This document shows positions 32,901 through 41,373 of a DNA stretch of 42,750 nucleotides, one piece after another (the stretch's first letter is position 1; the number at the start of each line of letters is the position of its first letter). Location of the stretch: contig CACYIC010000009.1 in the NCBI GenBank assembly GCA_902774325.1, forward strand, positions 1 through 42,750. Direction: 5' to 3'. A model generated the notes under the pieces. The model searched no databases. It saw only the letters and a list, made by a program, of their open reading frames with translations, and was not told the origin of the DNA. The position numbers and the translations under genes were made by a program. The DNA comes from an uncultured Ruminococcus sp. GTDB lineage: Bacteria; Bacillota; Clostridia; Oscillospirales; Acutalibacteraceae.

Positions 32901-33514
32901 ATGTCGGCGCGATCGAGGAGTACAAGGAGGTCTCCGAGCGCTACGAATTCATGAGCGTTCAGGTTGCCGACGTCGAAAAATCAAAGAGCGAGATCGAAAA
33001 GCTGATTAATACTCTCACAAAGCAGATGAAGGAGGTCTTTGTCGAGAGCTTTGACCGTATCAACAAAAACTTCACCCTCACCTTCAAGGAGCTGTTCGGC
33101 GGCGGTACCGCGTCGCTGTCGCTCTCCGATCCCGAGAATATCCTGACCAGCGGAATAGATATCCTCGTGCATCCTCCCGGGAAAATAGTCGTCCATCTCG
33201 ACGCGCTCTCGGGCGGTGAAAAGGCGCTTGTCGCGATCGCCCTTTATTTCGCGATCATGAAGGTGCGCCCCGCGCCCTTCTGCGTTATGGATGAGATCGA
33301 GGCGGCGCTAGACGACGTAAACGTTTTCCGCTTCGCGAGCTATCTTCGCCGCATGACAGACAAAACCCAGTTCATCCTGATAACCCACCGCCGCGGAACT
33401 ATGGAGGAGGCGGACGTGCTCTACGGAGTCACGATGCAGGACGAGGGTATTTCAAAGCTGCTTGAGCTTCGCTCCTCGGAGGTAGTTGAGAAGCTTGGAT
33501 TAGAATCAAAGTAA
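29939..33514 (+). CDS. smc: Chromosome segregation protein SMC
   Basis: 1191 residues, normal for bacterial SMC. The N-terminal ATPase half has GPNGSGKSN (31-39) and SIGQGKID-like MIGQGKIDSI; two long coiled-coil arms (about 165-500 and 680-1020, rich in Glu/Lys/Leu) flank the hinge (about 505-675, including GICGPVSRVISVPKRYAVAI and VNAGGSMTGG). The C-terminal half carries the signature LSGGEKALVAIAL (about 1090) and Walker B FCVMDEIEAALDD (about 1113). SMC forms condensin with ScpA and ScpB, not encoded here. It begins 3 bases after the radical SAM gene and is followed by ftsY, as usual in Firmicutes. Confidence 0.98.
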   Translation: MRLKSLEVHGFKTFPDKTKLSFEQGITSVVGPNGSGKSNISDAIRWVLGEQSPKSLRCSRMEDVIFNGTDSRKKQGYAEVTLNIDNSDRFLPFDGDEIAVTRRYYRSGESEYLINKAAVRLKDINELFMDTGLGRDGYSMIGQGKIDSIVSTKSEDRREIFEEAAGISRYRYRKIEAERKLKNTEDNLLRLRDIVTELEERVGPLKKQSEKAKKFLEYSEEKRGLEIAVWLLNLDRFQSCLKEQDEKIAIARAQYDDAERALENIQSESEEIYLRNGVLASKAEELRSEISELEAEAANKQSRISVAQNDISHHEENIERIRADIEQTLESAEELKKSVAEKEKEIAALDERIISKQQKYGKLSEKLNDVNTESGRSGDALQEISAELSKLTSQSADARVIDMTSDSSINELSARAESLKQSIGEREEQLASLKEMNEAFKADIKSSEEEKNALQNAIDGLQLKLSAKDKKREEYKAQSDSLTLDVNEHKRKISFLENLERNLEGFSKSVKTVVNASKSGRLKGICGPVSRVISVPKRYAVAIETALGAAMQNIVVESDEDAKNAIRYLKSTDGGRATFLPLNTIKPRELNENGLDECFGFVGVAGSLCSCEPKYRNILDNLLGKIVIAEDLNSASSIAKRFSYRFKVVTLDGQVVNAGGSMTGGSQVRSTGVLSRASEIEQLKEQTEKLIRKAEQAEQLSLRVNREYAQLEAELLGTRGDLSRVQQDLARLNAEQRACETELENTSRYIENARSETEDCFRRMEALRASREEARKTLSELNLKIASAEERAAAVTGSRAVLTQRREELSDQLSEIRLEIVAAQKDIETLNAEIVFAQNTGSDNAQRREELKSRIEESEQAIVSARESIEICQSEIDAINKTRQSLSERIGSLGSQRELLEKRTVELRSIERDKTSERETSGRELARLEERKINIQKEYDGIISKLWEEYELTRREAEQTAVPIDDQPAAKKRLAELKQSIKNLGSVNVGAIEEYKEVSERYEFMSVQVADVEKSKSEIEKLINTLTKQMKEVFVESFDRINKNFTLTFKELFGGGTASLSLSDPENILTSGIDILVHPPGKIVVHLDALSGGEKALVAIALYFAIMKVRPAPFCVMDEIEAALDDVNVFRFASYLRRMTDKTQFILITHRRGTMEEADVLYGVTMQDEGISKLLELRSSEVVEKLGLESK

Positions 33515-33526
33515 AGGACTGATATC

Positions 33527-34444
33527 ATGGGACTTTTCAGTAAAATCAAAGAGGGTCTGAAAAAGACCCGCAACGCCGTAATGGGTCAGATCGACTCCAT
33601 GCTCAAATCCTTCACCAAAATCGACGAGGAGCTTTTTGAGGAGCTTGAGGAGCTGCTTGTGATGGGGGACGTCGGCGTTCCGACAGCTCAAAAAATCTGC
33701 GACGAGCTCAGAAAGCGCGTCAAAAAGCAGGGAGTTACCGATCCCTCCCGGATCAACGGGCTTCTCGAGGAGATCATCACCGAAATGCTCGCGGGCGGCG
33801 AGGAGCTGGATATATCCACCTCGCCCTCGATCATTCTTGTTATCGGAGTCAACGGAGTAGGCAAAACAACGACCATCGGAAAGCTCGCCAAGCAGCTTTC
33901 AGGTCAGGGCAAGAGAGTCATTCTCGCTGCTGCCGATACCTTCCGCGCCGCCGCTATCGACCAGCTCGACGTTTGGGCTCAGCGCGCGGGCTGCGAGATC
34001 ATCAAGCAGAACGAGGGCAGCGACCCCGCAGCGGTCGTTTTTGACGCGATCGCGGCGGCGAAGGCTCGCCGTGCCGACGTAATAATCTGCGATACCGCCG
34101 GAAGACTCCACAATAAAAAGCACCTCATGGACGAGCTCGCGAAGATCAACCGCATCATCGACCGCGAGCTTCCCGATGCCGCAAAGGAAAAGCTGCTCGT
34201 TCTCGACGCGACGACAGGTCAGAACGCGGTAAACCAGGCGGAGCAGTTCAGAGAGGCGACGGGCATCACCGGCATCGTGCTCACCAAGCTCGACGGCACC
34301 GCAAAGGGCGGCGTTGTGCTCGCCATTAAGGACGGTCTCGGAATTCCGGTAAAATATATCGGAGTCGGAGAGCAGATCGACGATCTGCAGCCGTTCAGCG
34401 CCGAGGATTTCGCCCACGCACTCTTTGTTAAGCCGGAGGCATGA
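33527..34444 (+). CDS. ftsY: Signal recognition particle receptor FtsY
   Basis: 305 residues. FtsY docks SRP-bound ribosomes at the membrane. It has the NG domain only, with a short N-terminal amphipathic start (MGLFSKIKEGLKKTRNAVMG) that would contact lipid. GTPase motifs: GVNGVGKTTTIGKLA (about 107), DTFRAAAIDQL, CDTAGRLHNK and TKLDGTAKGG. The start follows AAAGGA. It is 12 bases after smc and 3 bases before rdgB. Confidence 0.98.
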   Translation: MGLFSKIKEGLKKTRNAVMGQIDSMLKSFTKIDEELFEELEELLVMGDVGVPTAQKICDELRKRVKKQGVTDPSRINGLLEEIITEMLAGGEELDISTSPSIILVIGVNGVGKTTTIGKLAKQLSGQGKRVILAAADTFRAAAIDQLDVWAQRAGCEIIKQNEGSDPAAVVFDAIAAAKARRADVIICDTAGRLHNKKHLMDELAKINRIIDRELPDAAKEKLLVLDATTGQNAVNQAEQFREATGITGIVLTKLDGTAKGGVVLAIKDGLGIPVKYIGVGEQIDDLQPFSAEDFAHALFVKPEA

Positions 34445-34447
34445 TCC

Positions 34448-35047
34448 ATGAAATTCATCATTGCTACAAATAATCAAAAAAAGCTTGTCGAGCTCGAGAG
34501 GATACTGAATCCGCTTGGCATCGAGGCGGTTTCCGCTAAGGAGGCGGGAGTCAGGCTCGACGAGGTCGATGAAACGGGAACCACCTTTCTCGAAAACGCT
34601 TATTTGAAGGCTGACGCCGCATATAAAAAGACCGGCATGCCCGCGGTAGCCGACGATTCGGGAATCTGCGTCGACGCTCTTGGAGGCAGACCCGGCATTT
34701 TCTCGGCGAGATATTGTCCCGAGACTTGTCATACCGACGAGCAGCGCACCCAGAAGATCCTCGAGCAGCTCGAGGGAGTCCCGGACGATGAGCGCGGAGC
34801 TCATTACACCTGCGCGATCTGCTGCATCCTTCCCGACGGCTCAAGGCTCGAAATCGAGGAGAGCTGCGAGGGCAGGATCGGCTATGAGTTTATCGGCGAC
34901 GGCGGCTTCGGCTACGACCCGATCTTCTTTTTCGGCGACCGCACCTTCGCGCAGCTCAGCGCGGCGGAAAAGGATGCGGTAAGCCACAGGGGAAAGGCGC
35001 TTCGCAGGCTCAAGGCGGCTCTTGAGCAGCATTTTGGAAAGGAATGA
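34448..35047 (+). CDS. rdgB: XTP/dITP diphosphatase (non-canonical purine NTP pyrophosphatase)
   Basis: 199 residues, HAM1/RdgB family. Hydrolyses dITP and XTP so that deaminated purines are not put into DNA or RNA. Signature segments: FIIATNNQKKLVELERIL at the start, ENAYLKADAAYKKTGMPAVA with DDSGICVDAL after it, and GFGYDPIFFF, VSHRGKAL near the end. Length is standard. It starts 3 bases after ftsY and ends 4 bases before the YhbY-type gene. Confidence 0.96.
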   Translation: MKFIIATNNQKKLVELERILNPLGIEAVSAKEAGVRLDEVDETGTTFLENAYLKADAAYKKTGMPAVADDSGICVDALGGRPGIFSARYCPETCHTDEQRTQKILEQLEGVPDDERGAHYTCAICCILPDGSRLEIEESCEGRIGYEFIGDGGFGYDPIFFFGDRTFAQLSAAEKDAVSHRGKALRRLKAALEQHFGKE

Positions 35048-35051
35048 AGCT

Positions 35052-35357
35052 ATGCTGACAAGCAAACAGAGGGCGTACCTCAGAGGTCTCGCCAACTCTA
35101 TAGATACAATTCTTATAGTCGGAAAGGGCGAGATCACCGACAATATAATAATGCAGGCTGACACCGCCCTGACAGCCCGAGAGCTGATAAAGGGCAGAGT
35201 GCTCGAGAACAGCTCATACTCCCCGCGCGAGGGCGCTGAGATAATCGCGGAAAAATGCGGCGCGGAGGTCGTTTTGGTTATCGGCTCAAAATTCGTGCTC
35301 TATCGCAGAAATCCCGATGAGCCGAAAATAACTCTCCCGAGGGCTAAAAGATCATGA
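35052..35357 (+). CDS. yhbY: YhbY/CRM-domain RNA-binding protein
   Basis: 101 residues from the ATG at 35052 (AAGGA upstream); a start at 35022 inside rdgB is rejected. A single CRM domain: LTSKQRAYLRGLANSIDTIL at the start, the IVGKGEIT loop (the GxxG-like RNA-binding loop), and VLVIGSKFVLYRRN near the C-terminus. Family members bind precursor ribosomal RNA or the 50S subunit during assembly. Its stop overlaps the nadD start (ATGA), an arrangement common in Firmicutes. Confidence 0.93.
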   Translation: MLTSKQRAYLRGLANSIDTILIVGKGEITDNIIMQADTALTARELIKGRVLENSSYSPREGAEIIAEKCGAEVVLVIGSKFVLYRRNPDEPKITLPRAKRS

Positions 35358-36511
35358 GCCGTATAGGTATATTCGGCGGCACCTTCAACCCGATCCACAA
35401 CGGGCATCTGAAATTAGCGGCTTATTGCCGGGATTCACTGAACCTCGATTCGGTGATCCTCATTCCGGATTATACGCCGCCTCACAAATCCGGCTCGGAG
35501 CTTGTGAGCGGAGATGACAGGCTTGAGATGTGCAGGCTCGCCGCCGCGGGACTTGACGGCTTAACCGTTTCCGATATCGAGCTCAGGCGCGGCGGGACAA
35601 GCTACACCTTTGAAACACTTTCTTCTTTAAAAGAATTATATCCCGGTGACGAGCTTTTCCTGATAATGGGAGCCGATATGTTTCTGACCCTGCCTTCCTG
35701 GAAAAATCCCGATATCATCTTTGAAAAGGCTTCGATAATTGCCGTGCCGCGCGATGGGGACGATAACCGCGTTCTTCTGGACTATTACGAGGAAACGCTT
35801 AAAAATATGGGCGCGCGCGCTTTTGCGCTCGAAAAACCCGTCATGCAGGTTTCCTCGACCTTTGTCAGGAGCAACATCTGCAACAGGGAGCTTGTTTCCG
35901 AATATCTTCCCGGAGCGGTTTACGATCATATCGCGAAAAAGGGCTTGTACGGCTTTCGCGACTATGCGGCGATCATCCGGGGATTGATGGGCGACTACCG
36001 CTATATTCACAGCGTAAACGTCGCTAGGGAGGCGGTGGAGCTGGCGCGGCTTTACGGCTCAGACACCGGAAAAGCGTACATTGCGGGCATGATCCACGAT
36101 ATAACAAAGGAAATTCCCAAGGATGAACAGTTGCAAATTATCGCGGACGGTGGTATAATCTTAGACGATGTGCAGAAAAACGCCCCTAAGCTCTGGCACT
36201 CGATCAGCGGCAGCGTCTATATCCGCAGAGAACTCGGCATAACCGACGAGGATATGATCAACGCCGTGCGATATCATACGACGGGCAGGGCGGGGATGAG
36301 CCTGCTCGAAAAAATCATATACATCGCCGACTTTACCGCCGAAGGGCGGAGCTATAACGGCGTTGAGATAATGCGGGAGCGTTCCCGCCAAAGCCTTGAA
36401 GCCGCAATGCTCTTTTCCTGTCAGTTCTTTTTGCAGGAGCTTTCAAAAAAGGAGCTTGCGATCCACCCCGACCAGCTCGGACTGTACAACGAGCTTGTAA
36501 TGAAAGGATAA
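35354..36511 (+). CDS. nadD: Fusion of nicotinate-nucleotide adenylyltransferase and YqeK HD hydrolase
   Basis: 385 residues in two enzymes that are separate neighbours in Bacillus. Residues 1 to about 195 are NadD, which makes deamido-NAD from nicotinate mononucleotide and ATP: GIFGGTFNPIHNGHL, TPPHK, FLIMGADMF and the C-terminal SSTFVRSNI. Residues about 205-385 are a YqeK-type HD hydrolase with IHSVNVA, GMIHDITKE, LWHSISG and YHTTGRAGMSLLEKIIYIAD; YqeK cleaves diadenosine tetraphosphate symmetrically. No stop or frame break lies between the halves, and all metal ligands look intact. It is followed after 3 bases by rsfS, the usual third gene of this set. Confidence 0.93.
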   Translation: MSRIGIFGGTFNPIHNGHLKLAAYCRDSLNLDSVILIPDYTPPHKSGSELVSGDDRLEMCRLAAAGLDGLTVSDIELRRGGTSYTFETLSSLKELYPGDELFLIMGADMFLTLPSWKNPDIIFEKASIIAVPRDGDDNRVLLDYYEETLKNMGARAFALEKPVMQVSSTFVRSNICNRELVSEYLPGAVYDHIAKKGLYGFRDYAAIIRGLMGDYRYIHSVNVAREAVELARLYGSDTGKAYIAGMIHDITKEIPKDEQLQIIADGGIILDDVQKNAPKLWHSISGSVYIRRELGITDEDMINAVRYHTTGRAGMSLLEKIIYIADFTAEGRSYNGVEIMRERSRQSLEAAMLFSCQFFLQELSKKELAIHPDQLGLYNELVMKG

Positions 36512-36514
36512 ATT

Positions 36515-36877
36515 ATGACAGCTTATGAAACCGCTGTTCTCGCGGCAAAGGCGATAGACAGCAAAATAGGTCTTGATATACAGGTGATCGAGATCACCGA
36601 CGTTTCCTCGCTCGCTGATTATATGGTGATAGCGACGGGCAACAGCTCGACCCATGTCAAGGCGCTTGCGGACGAGGTCGAGTATCAGCTCGACGAGGCG
36701 GGCGTCTCCGTCAGCCACATCGAGGGTCACAGAAACGAGAGCTGGATCCTTCTCGATTATATCGACGTAATCGTAAATGTTTTCTCGGAGGAAGCCCGCG
36801 AGTTCTACGACCTCGACAGGCTCTGGCAGGACGGCAAGCCCGTCGATCTGAGCGGGGTCATCAAAGAAGGTAAATAA
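36515..36877 (+). CDS. rsfS: Ribosomal silencing factor RsfS
   Basis: 120 residues. RsfS binds L14 on the 50S subunit and blocks subunit joining when nutrients are short. Family features: the [20 protein letters not shown] start, [20 protein letters not shown] and [20 protein letters not shown], with YDLDRLW at the end. AAAGGA lies before the ATG, and the gene follows nadD-yqeK by 3 bases. Length is normal. Confidence 0.96.
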   Translation: MTAYETAVLAAKAIDSKIGLDIQVIEITDVSSLADYMVIATGNSSTHVKALADEVEYQLDEAGVSVSHIEGHRNESWILLDYIDVIVNVFSEEAREFYDLDRLWQDGKPVDLSGVIKEGK

Positions 36878-36909
36878 TTCTGATCCGTATGGATTATGGA
36901 GGGATAATA

Positions 36910-39321
36910 TTGAAGTACAATCACAAGGAAATTGAGCCGAAATGGCAGCAAATCTGGGAGGAAAAGGGTGTTTTCCACGCTGAGGACAACAGCGAAAAGG
37001 AAAAGTTCTACGCGCTTATCGAATTTCCCTATCCGTCGGGACAGGGTCTGCACGTGGGTCATCCGCGCCCCTATACCGCGCTTGACACGGTTGCCAGAAA
37101 GCGCAGGCTCCAGGGCTATAACGTCCTCTATCCGATCGGCTGGGACGCTTTCGGTCTGCCCACCGAAAATTACGCGATCAAAAACCACATCCATCCCGAG
37201 ATAGTTACCAAAAACAATATCGCGCGCTTCAAAAAGCAGATCCAATCTCTGGGAATCTCCTTTGACTGGAGCCGCGAGGTAAACACCACCGACCCCGATT
37301 ACTACAAGTGGACCCAGTGGATATTCATTCAGCTATTCAAGCACGGACTTGCTTACAAAAAAGAGATGAATGTTAACTGGTGCACCTCCTGTAAATGCGT
37401 GCTCGCCAACGAGGAAGTAGTCAACGGCGTCTGCGAGCGCTGCGGCAGCGAGGTCGTCCACAAGGTAAAATCCCAGTGGATGCTCAAGATCACCGAATAC
37501 GCCGACAGACTCATAAACGACCTTGATCTGGTCGACTATCCCGACAGAGTAAAGGCTCAGCAGAAGAACTGGATCGGCAGAAGCACGGGCGCCGAGGTCG
37601 ACTTCACGACCACAACAGGCGACACCCTCACGATATATACGACCCGCGCCGATACGCTTTACGGCGCGACCTATATGGTAATCTCACCCGAGCATCCCCT
37701 GATCGAGAAATGGGCGGACAAGATCGGAAATATGGACGAGATCCGCGCTTATCAGGCGGCTGCCGCGAGGAAGTCCGATTTTGAGCGCACCGAGGTCGCC
37801 AAGGACAAGACCGGCGTCCTCATCGACGGCGTCCGCGCGATCAATCCCGTGAACAACGCAGAGATCCCCATCTTCATCTCCGACTACGTCCTCGTTTCCT
37901 ACGGAACGGGCGCTATCATGGCGGTTCCCGCTCACGATACCCGCGACTGGGAGTTCGCCAAGAAGTTCGGTCTGCCCATAATCGAGGTAGTTAAGGGCGG
38001 CAACGTTCAGGAGGAGGCGTTTACCGACTGCGCAACGGGCATTATGGTCAATTCCGGTATGCTCGACGGTCTTTCAGTAGACGAGGCGAAGGTCAAGATC
38101 ATCGAATGGCTCACCGAGCAGGGCAAGGGTCACGCCAAGGTCAATTACAAGCTGCGCGACTGGGTGTTCTCCCGCCAGCGCTATTGGGGCGAGCCTATCC
38201 CGATCGTTTTCTGCGAAAAGTGCGGCTACGTTCCGATCGACGAGAGCGAGCTTCCGCTCAGACTCCCGATGGTCGAGTCCTACGAGCCCACCGACAACGG
38301 CGAATCGCCGCTTGCCAAGATGAAGGACTGGATCTCAACGACCTGTCCCAAGTGCGGCTGTCCCGCCTGCCGCGAAACAGACACCATGCCCCAGTGGGCA
38401 GGCTCAAGCTGGTACTTCCTGCGCTATATGGATCCCCACAACAACGAGGCTCTCGCCTCAAAGGAGGCGCTTGAGTACTGGTCGCCCGTCGACTGGTACA
38501 ACGGCGGAATGGAGCACACCACGCTCCACCTGCTCTACAGCCGCTTCTGGCACAAGTTCCTCTATGATATCGGCGTGGTTCCCACCAGCGAGCCCTACGC
38601 GAAGCGCACCTCCCACGGCATGATCCTCGGCGAAAACGGCGAGAAAATGAGCAAATCCCGCGGAAACGTAGTAAATCCCGACGACATCGTGAACGAGTAC
38701 GGCGCCGACACCATGCGCATGTACGAAATGTTCATCGGAGACTTTGAGAAGGCGGCTCCCTGGTCGCAGGCGAGCATAAGAGGCTGCCGCCGCTTTATCG
38801 AGCGCTACTGGAACCTCCAGAACTCTCTCATCGACGGCGATACGATCCGTCCCGAGCTCGAGAGCGCCTTCCACAAGGCGATAAAGAAGGTCGGCGACGA
38901 TATCGAGAACATCAAGTTCAACACCGCTATCGCCGCTCTCATGGCGCTGATAAACGATATCGCCGATACCAAGGCGATCAACAGGGAGGAGCTGAGGATC
39001 TTCTCGATCCTGCTCAACCCCTTTGCTCCTCACGTTACCGAGGAGGTTTACGAGGCTCAGAAGCTCGGCGAGGGCATCCTCGCTGAGGCGAAATGGCCCG
39101 AGTACGACGAGTCAAAATGTGTTGACGAAACGGTTGAGATCGTCGTTCAGGTAAACGGCAGGATCAAAGCAAAGCTCAGCGTGCCCGTGGACGCGTCCAA
39201 GGACGAGCTGCTAAGCCTTGCCAAATCCGACGAAAAAGTACAAAATGCGATTGCTTCAATGAACATAATTAAGGAAATAGTTGTTCCGAAAAAGCTTGTA
39301 AACCTCGTTGTAAAGCCCTGA
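36910..39321 (+). CDS. leuS: Leucyl-tRNA synthetase
   Basis: 803 residues from a TTG at 36910; GGAGGG lies 6 bases before it, and the protein then begins (M)[17 protein letters not shown] as usual for the family. An in-frame ATG at 36889 is upstream of that ribosome site. Class I synthetase: HVGH (about 48-51) as HIGH motif, a zinc-type [12 protein letters not shown] with CERCG, an editing domain with [12 protein letters not shown], and [10 protein letters not shown] (about 579-588). It charges tRNA-Leu. Only 32 bases separate it from rsfS, so there is no room for a T-box leader here. Confidence 0.97.
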   Translation: MKYNHKEIEPKWQQIWEEKGVFHAEDNSEKEKFYALIEFPYPSGQGLHVGHPRPYTALDTVARKRRLQGYNVLYPIGWDAFGLPTENYAIKNHIHPEIVTKNNIARFKKQIQSLGISFDWSREVNTTDPDYYKWTQWIFIQLFKHGLAYKKEMNVNWCTSCKCVLANEEVVNGVCERCGSEVVHKVKSQWMLKITEYADRLINDLDLVDYPDRVKAQQKNWIGRSTGAEVDFTTTTGDTLTIYTTRADTLYGATYMVISPEHPLIEKWADKIGNMDEIRAYQAAAARKSDFERTEVAKDKTGVLIDGVRAINPVNNAEIPIFISDYVLVSYGTGAIMAVPAHDTRDWEFAKKFGLPIIEVVKGGNVQEEAFTDCATGIMVNSGMLDGLSVDEAKVKIIEWLTEQGKGHAKVNYKLRDWVFSRQRYWGEPIPIVFCEKCGYVPIDESELPLRLPMVESYEPTDNGESPLAKMKDWISTTCPKCGCPACRETDTMPQWAGSSWYFLRYMDPHNNEALASKEALEYWSPVDWYNGGMEHTTLHLLYSRFWHKFLYDIGVVPTSEPYAKRTSHGMILGENGEKMSKSRGNVVNPDDIVNEYGADTMRMYEMFIGDFEKAAPWSQASIRGCRRFIERYWNLQNSLIDGDTIRPELESAFHKAIKKVGDDIENIKFNTAIAALMALINDIADTKAINREELRIFSILLNPFAPHVTEEVYEAQKLGEGILAEAKWPEYDESKCVDETVEIVVQVNGRIKAKLSVPVDASKDELLSLAKSDEKVQNAIASMNIIKEIVVPKKLVNLVVKP

Positions 39322-39364
39322 AACACTATTTAGTTAAAAATTTTTCTAATTTTCAACATTTCTA

Positions 39365-39393
39365 TTGACATTATTAGTCGCATATTGTATAAT
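39365..39393 (+). promoter_or_regulatory. Promoter of rpsU
   Basis: TTGACA (39365-39370), 17-base spacer, TATAAT (39388-39393): full consensus. Transcription should begin near 39400, giving a leader of about 50 bases. Confidence 0.9.
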
Positions 39394-39417
39394 AAATCGT
39401 GCAATTTATGCAAATTA

Positions 39418-39439
39418 CCCATGCCGCCAGGCAGATGGG
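39418..39439 (+). promoter_or_regulatory. Leader hairpin overlapping the rpsU ribosome site
   Basis: CCCATGCC pairs with GGC-AG-ATGGG (stem with a two-base bulge, loop GCCA). Its 3' arm shares three G bases with the ribosome site GGGAGGG (39437-39443), so folding would hinder ribosome binding. Confidence 0.4.
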
Positions 39440-39450
39440 AGGGAAGATAG

Positions 39451-39627
39451 ATGGCTGAAATTAGATTAAAAGAGAATGAATCTCTTGAGAGCGCGCTCAG
39501 ACGCTTTAAAAAGCAGTGCGCCAGAGCCGGCGTTATTGCCGAGGTTCGCAAGAGAGAGGCTTACGAAAAGCCCTCTGTAAAGCGTAAGAAAAAGTCAGAA
39601 GCAGCACGCAAACGCAAATACAGATAA
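39451..39627 (+). CDS. rpsU: 30S ribosomal protein S21
   Basis: 58 codons, read directly from the sequence: [40 protein letters not shown], then a very basic tail [15 protein letters not shown]. This is S21 at its normal length. S21 sits near the anti-Shine-Dalgarno end of 16S rRNA and helps start-site selection. The start has GGGAGGG 7 bases upstream. It is a single-gene unit with its own promoter and terminator. Confidence 0.97.
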   Translation: MAEIRLKENESLESALRRFKKQCARAGVIAEVRKREAYEKPSVKRKKKSEAARKRKYR

Positions 39628-39634
39628 TCAATGG

Positions 39635-39661
39635 GCGGACAGATTTTTCTGTCCGCTTTTT
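39635..39661 (+). terminator. Terminator of rpsU
   Basis: GCGGACAG pairs perfectly with CTGTCCGC across ATTTTT, followed by TTTTT. It begins 8 bases after the rpsU stop. Confidence 0.9.
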
Positions 39662-39684
39662 GTTATTGCCGAGGAGAATAAAGC

Positions 39685-40125
39685 ATGAAAAAAATATTAA
39701 TTATCCAGGGACCCAACCTTAATATGGTCGGGATCCGTGAAAAAGGCATCTACGGCGAGGAGACCGCCGAAACCATCGAGGCGGAGATCGTGGATTACGC
39801 GGAGCAGGCGGGCTTTGACGCTCAGGTTTACCAGTCGAACCACGAGGGCGACCTGATCGACAGGATCCACGCCGCACGCAACGAGTTTGACGGAGTCATT
39901 ATTAACGCCGGAGCGCTGACCCACTACAGCTACGCCCTGCGCGACGCCATCGCCTGCGTAAACAAGGCTCTGCCTTTCGTGGAGGTCCATCTTTCAAATA
40001 TCCACGCCCGCGAGGAGTTCCGCCATATTTCCGTGATCGCTCCGGTCTGCGTAGGTCAGATCGCGGGCTTTGGCAAGGCAAGTTATTTTTTGGCAGTTGA
40101 GGCATTGAGAGGTATTTTGAAATGA
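39685..40125 (+). CDS. aroQ: Type II 3-dehydroquinate dehydratase
   Basis: 146 residues. Converts 3-dehydroquinate to 3-dehydroshikimate in the shikimate pathway. Family motifs: IIQGPNLNMVGIREKGIYG with the catalytic Tyr, YQSNHEGDLIDRIHAA, IINAGALTHYSYALRDAI, VEVHLSNIHAREEFRHISV with the catalytic His, and GFGKASYFLAVEAL. Length is standard for the dodecameric type II enzyme. Its stop overlaps the start of the peptidase gene (ATGA), a pairing (aroQ-pepQ, often then efp) common in Firmicutes. Confidence 0.97.
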   Translation: MKKILIIQGPNLNMVGIREKGIYGEETAETIEAEIVDYAEQAGFDAQVYQSNHEGDLIDRIHAARNEFDGVIINAGALTHYSYALRDAIACVNKALPFVEVHLSNIHAREEFRHISVIAPVCVGQIAGFGKASYFLAVEALRGILK

Positions 40126-41210
40126 ACGGGATCTATGAAAAAAGGATAGCTTCGCTCAGAAGCGCGCTGATAGATAAGGACGCCGCGTTTTTGATCGTAA
40201 ATGAGGTCAATATCGGCTATTTTACCGGATTCTTTCACAGCGAGGGCGCGCTTCTCGTGACAGAAGCCTCCGCCTTCCTGCTGGTTGATTTTCGCTATCA
40301 TGAGGCTGCGCTAAAAAAATCTCACGCCTGCGAGGTCGTTTGCTTTTCTCGTATGGGTGAGGAGCTTATCGGACTCATGCAGCGCGAGGGGCTTAGCTCA
40401 CTTTTCTTTGAGCCTTCCGCCATGACCTACAGCCGCGCCTCCGCGCTATCGAAAAAGCTCGGGGAGGAAAAAATCGCGCTTGCGCCATCGGATAAGCTTG
40501 ACCGCGCGGTTGAGGCTTTGAGGATAATCAAGGACGAAAGCGAGCTTCAAAAGATCGCAAAGGCACAGCAGATCGCGGAAAGAGCCTATCTTGAGGTGCT
40601 CAATGACCTCAAGCCGGGAGTTACCGAGCGTTTTATCTCGGCGCGCCTTGAATACCTCATGAAGCTTTACGGCGCGGAGGACATCTCCTTCAGCCTCATT
40701 ACGATAACAGGCAAAAAGACCTCTCTGCCTCACGGAGTACCGGGAGACGATGAGGTGCGCGAGGGAGATTTCTTCACCTTTGATTTCGGAGCGATGTACG
40801 AGGGCTACCACAGCGACACCACGAGAACCGTCGCGATCGGCAGCGCGAGCGATGAGATGAGAGAGATCTACGATATCGTTCTCAGAGCTCAGCTTGCCGC
40901 GCTCGAAAAAATCAAGGCGGGGGAGAGCTGCAGCGTGATCGACAAGACTGCCCGCGATATAATAACCGAGGCGGGCTTCGGCAAGTACTTCGGTCATTCC
41001 ACGGGTCACGGAGTCGGTCTTGATATCCACGAAATGCCTTACGTTTCCTCTCGCTCCGAGTCCGTCCTGCGCGCGGGAATGGTCATAACCGATGAGCCGG
41101 GTATCTATCTGCCAGATAAATTCGGCGTCAGGATCGAGGATATGATGGCGGTGACGGAGGACGGCTGCCGCAATTTTGTAAGCCTTCCCAAGGAGCTTAT
41201 TATTATTTGA
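40122..41210 (+). CDS. M24-family Xaa-Pro aminopeptidase/dipeptidase
   Basis: 362 residues in the pita-bread fold. N-terminal creatinase-like domain (about 1-130), then the metallopeptidase core with the metal ligands in FTFDFGAMYEGYHSDTTRT (two Asp), GHSTGHGVGLDIHE (His), ITDEPGIY (Glu) and GVRIEDMM (Glu). All five ligands are present, so it should be active with two Mn or Co ions. It releases residues next to proline in the cytosol. It is coupled to aroQ by a 4-base overlap. efp, which often follows, is not present; a terminator follows instead. Confidence 0.94.
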   Translation: MNGIYEKRIASLRSALIDKDAAFLIVNEVNIGYFTGFFHSEGALLVTEASAFLLVDFRYHEAALKKSHACEVVCFSRMGEELIGLMQREGLSSLFFEPSAMTYSRASALSKKLGEEKIALAPSDKLDRAVEALRIIKDESELQKIAKAQQIAERAYLEVLNDLKPGVTERFISARLEYLMKLYGAEDISFSLITITGKKTSLPHGVPGDDEVREGDFFTFDFGAMYEGYHSDTTRTVAIGSASDEMREIYDIVLRAQLAALEKIKAGESCSVIDKTARDIITEAGFGKYFGHSTGHGVGLDIHEMPYVSSRSESVLRAGMVITDEPGIYLPDKFGVRIEDMMAVTEDGCRNFVSLPKELIII

Positions 41211-41221
41211 TAAAAACAAAG

Positions 41222-41253
41222 AACAGAGGCGCAGCTTATTGCGCCCTGTTTTT
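41222..41253 (+). terminator. Terminator of aroQ-peptidase operon
   Basis: AACAG-a-GGCGCA pairs with TGCGCC-CTGTT (one bulged A), followed by a T-run. Lies 11 bases after the peptidase stop. Confidence 0.85.
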
Positions 41254-41310
41254 GTATGACAATGAAATGATTATATGCGGGCAGTCATAAGGCGGCGCAC
41301 AGAATTGCTT

Positions 41311-41343
41311 GTTATACTTCTGTTATACTCGGCGTGATATAAT
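41311..41343 (+). promoter_or_regulatory. Promoter region of the BcrA-type ABC operon with a tandem repeat
   Basis: TATAAT (41338-41343) is a full -10, but the matching -35 position (about 41315-41320, TACTTC) is poor. GTTATAC occurs twice, at 41311-41317 and 41322-41328, spaced 11 bases (one helical turn). That layout fits a site for an activator, perhaps a response regulator. Confidence 0.5.
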
Positions 41344-41373
41344 ACAGTTAAAAAAACAAAAGGAGAGATCGAT

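Noticed and set aside
36878-36909. T-box riboswitch before leuS
   Set aside because: Only 32 bases separate rsfS from leuS; a T-box needs about 150-200 and no T-box sequence is seen.
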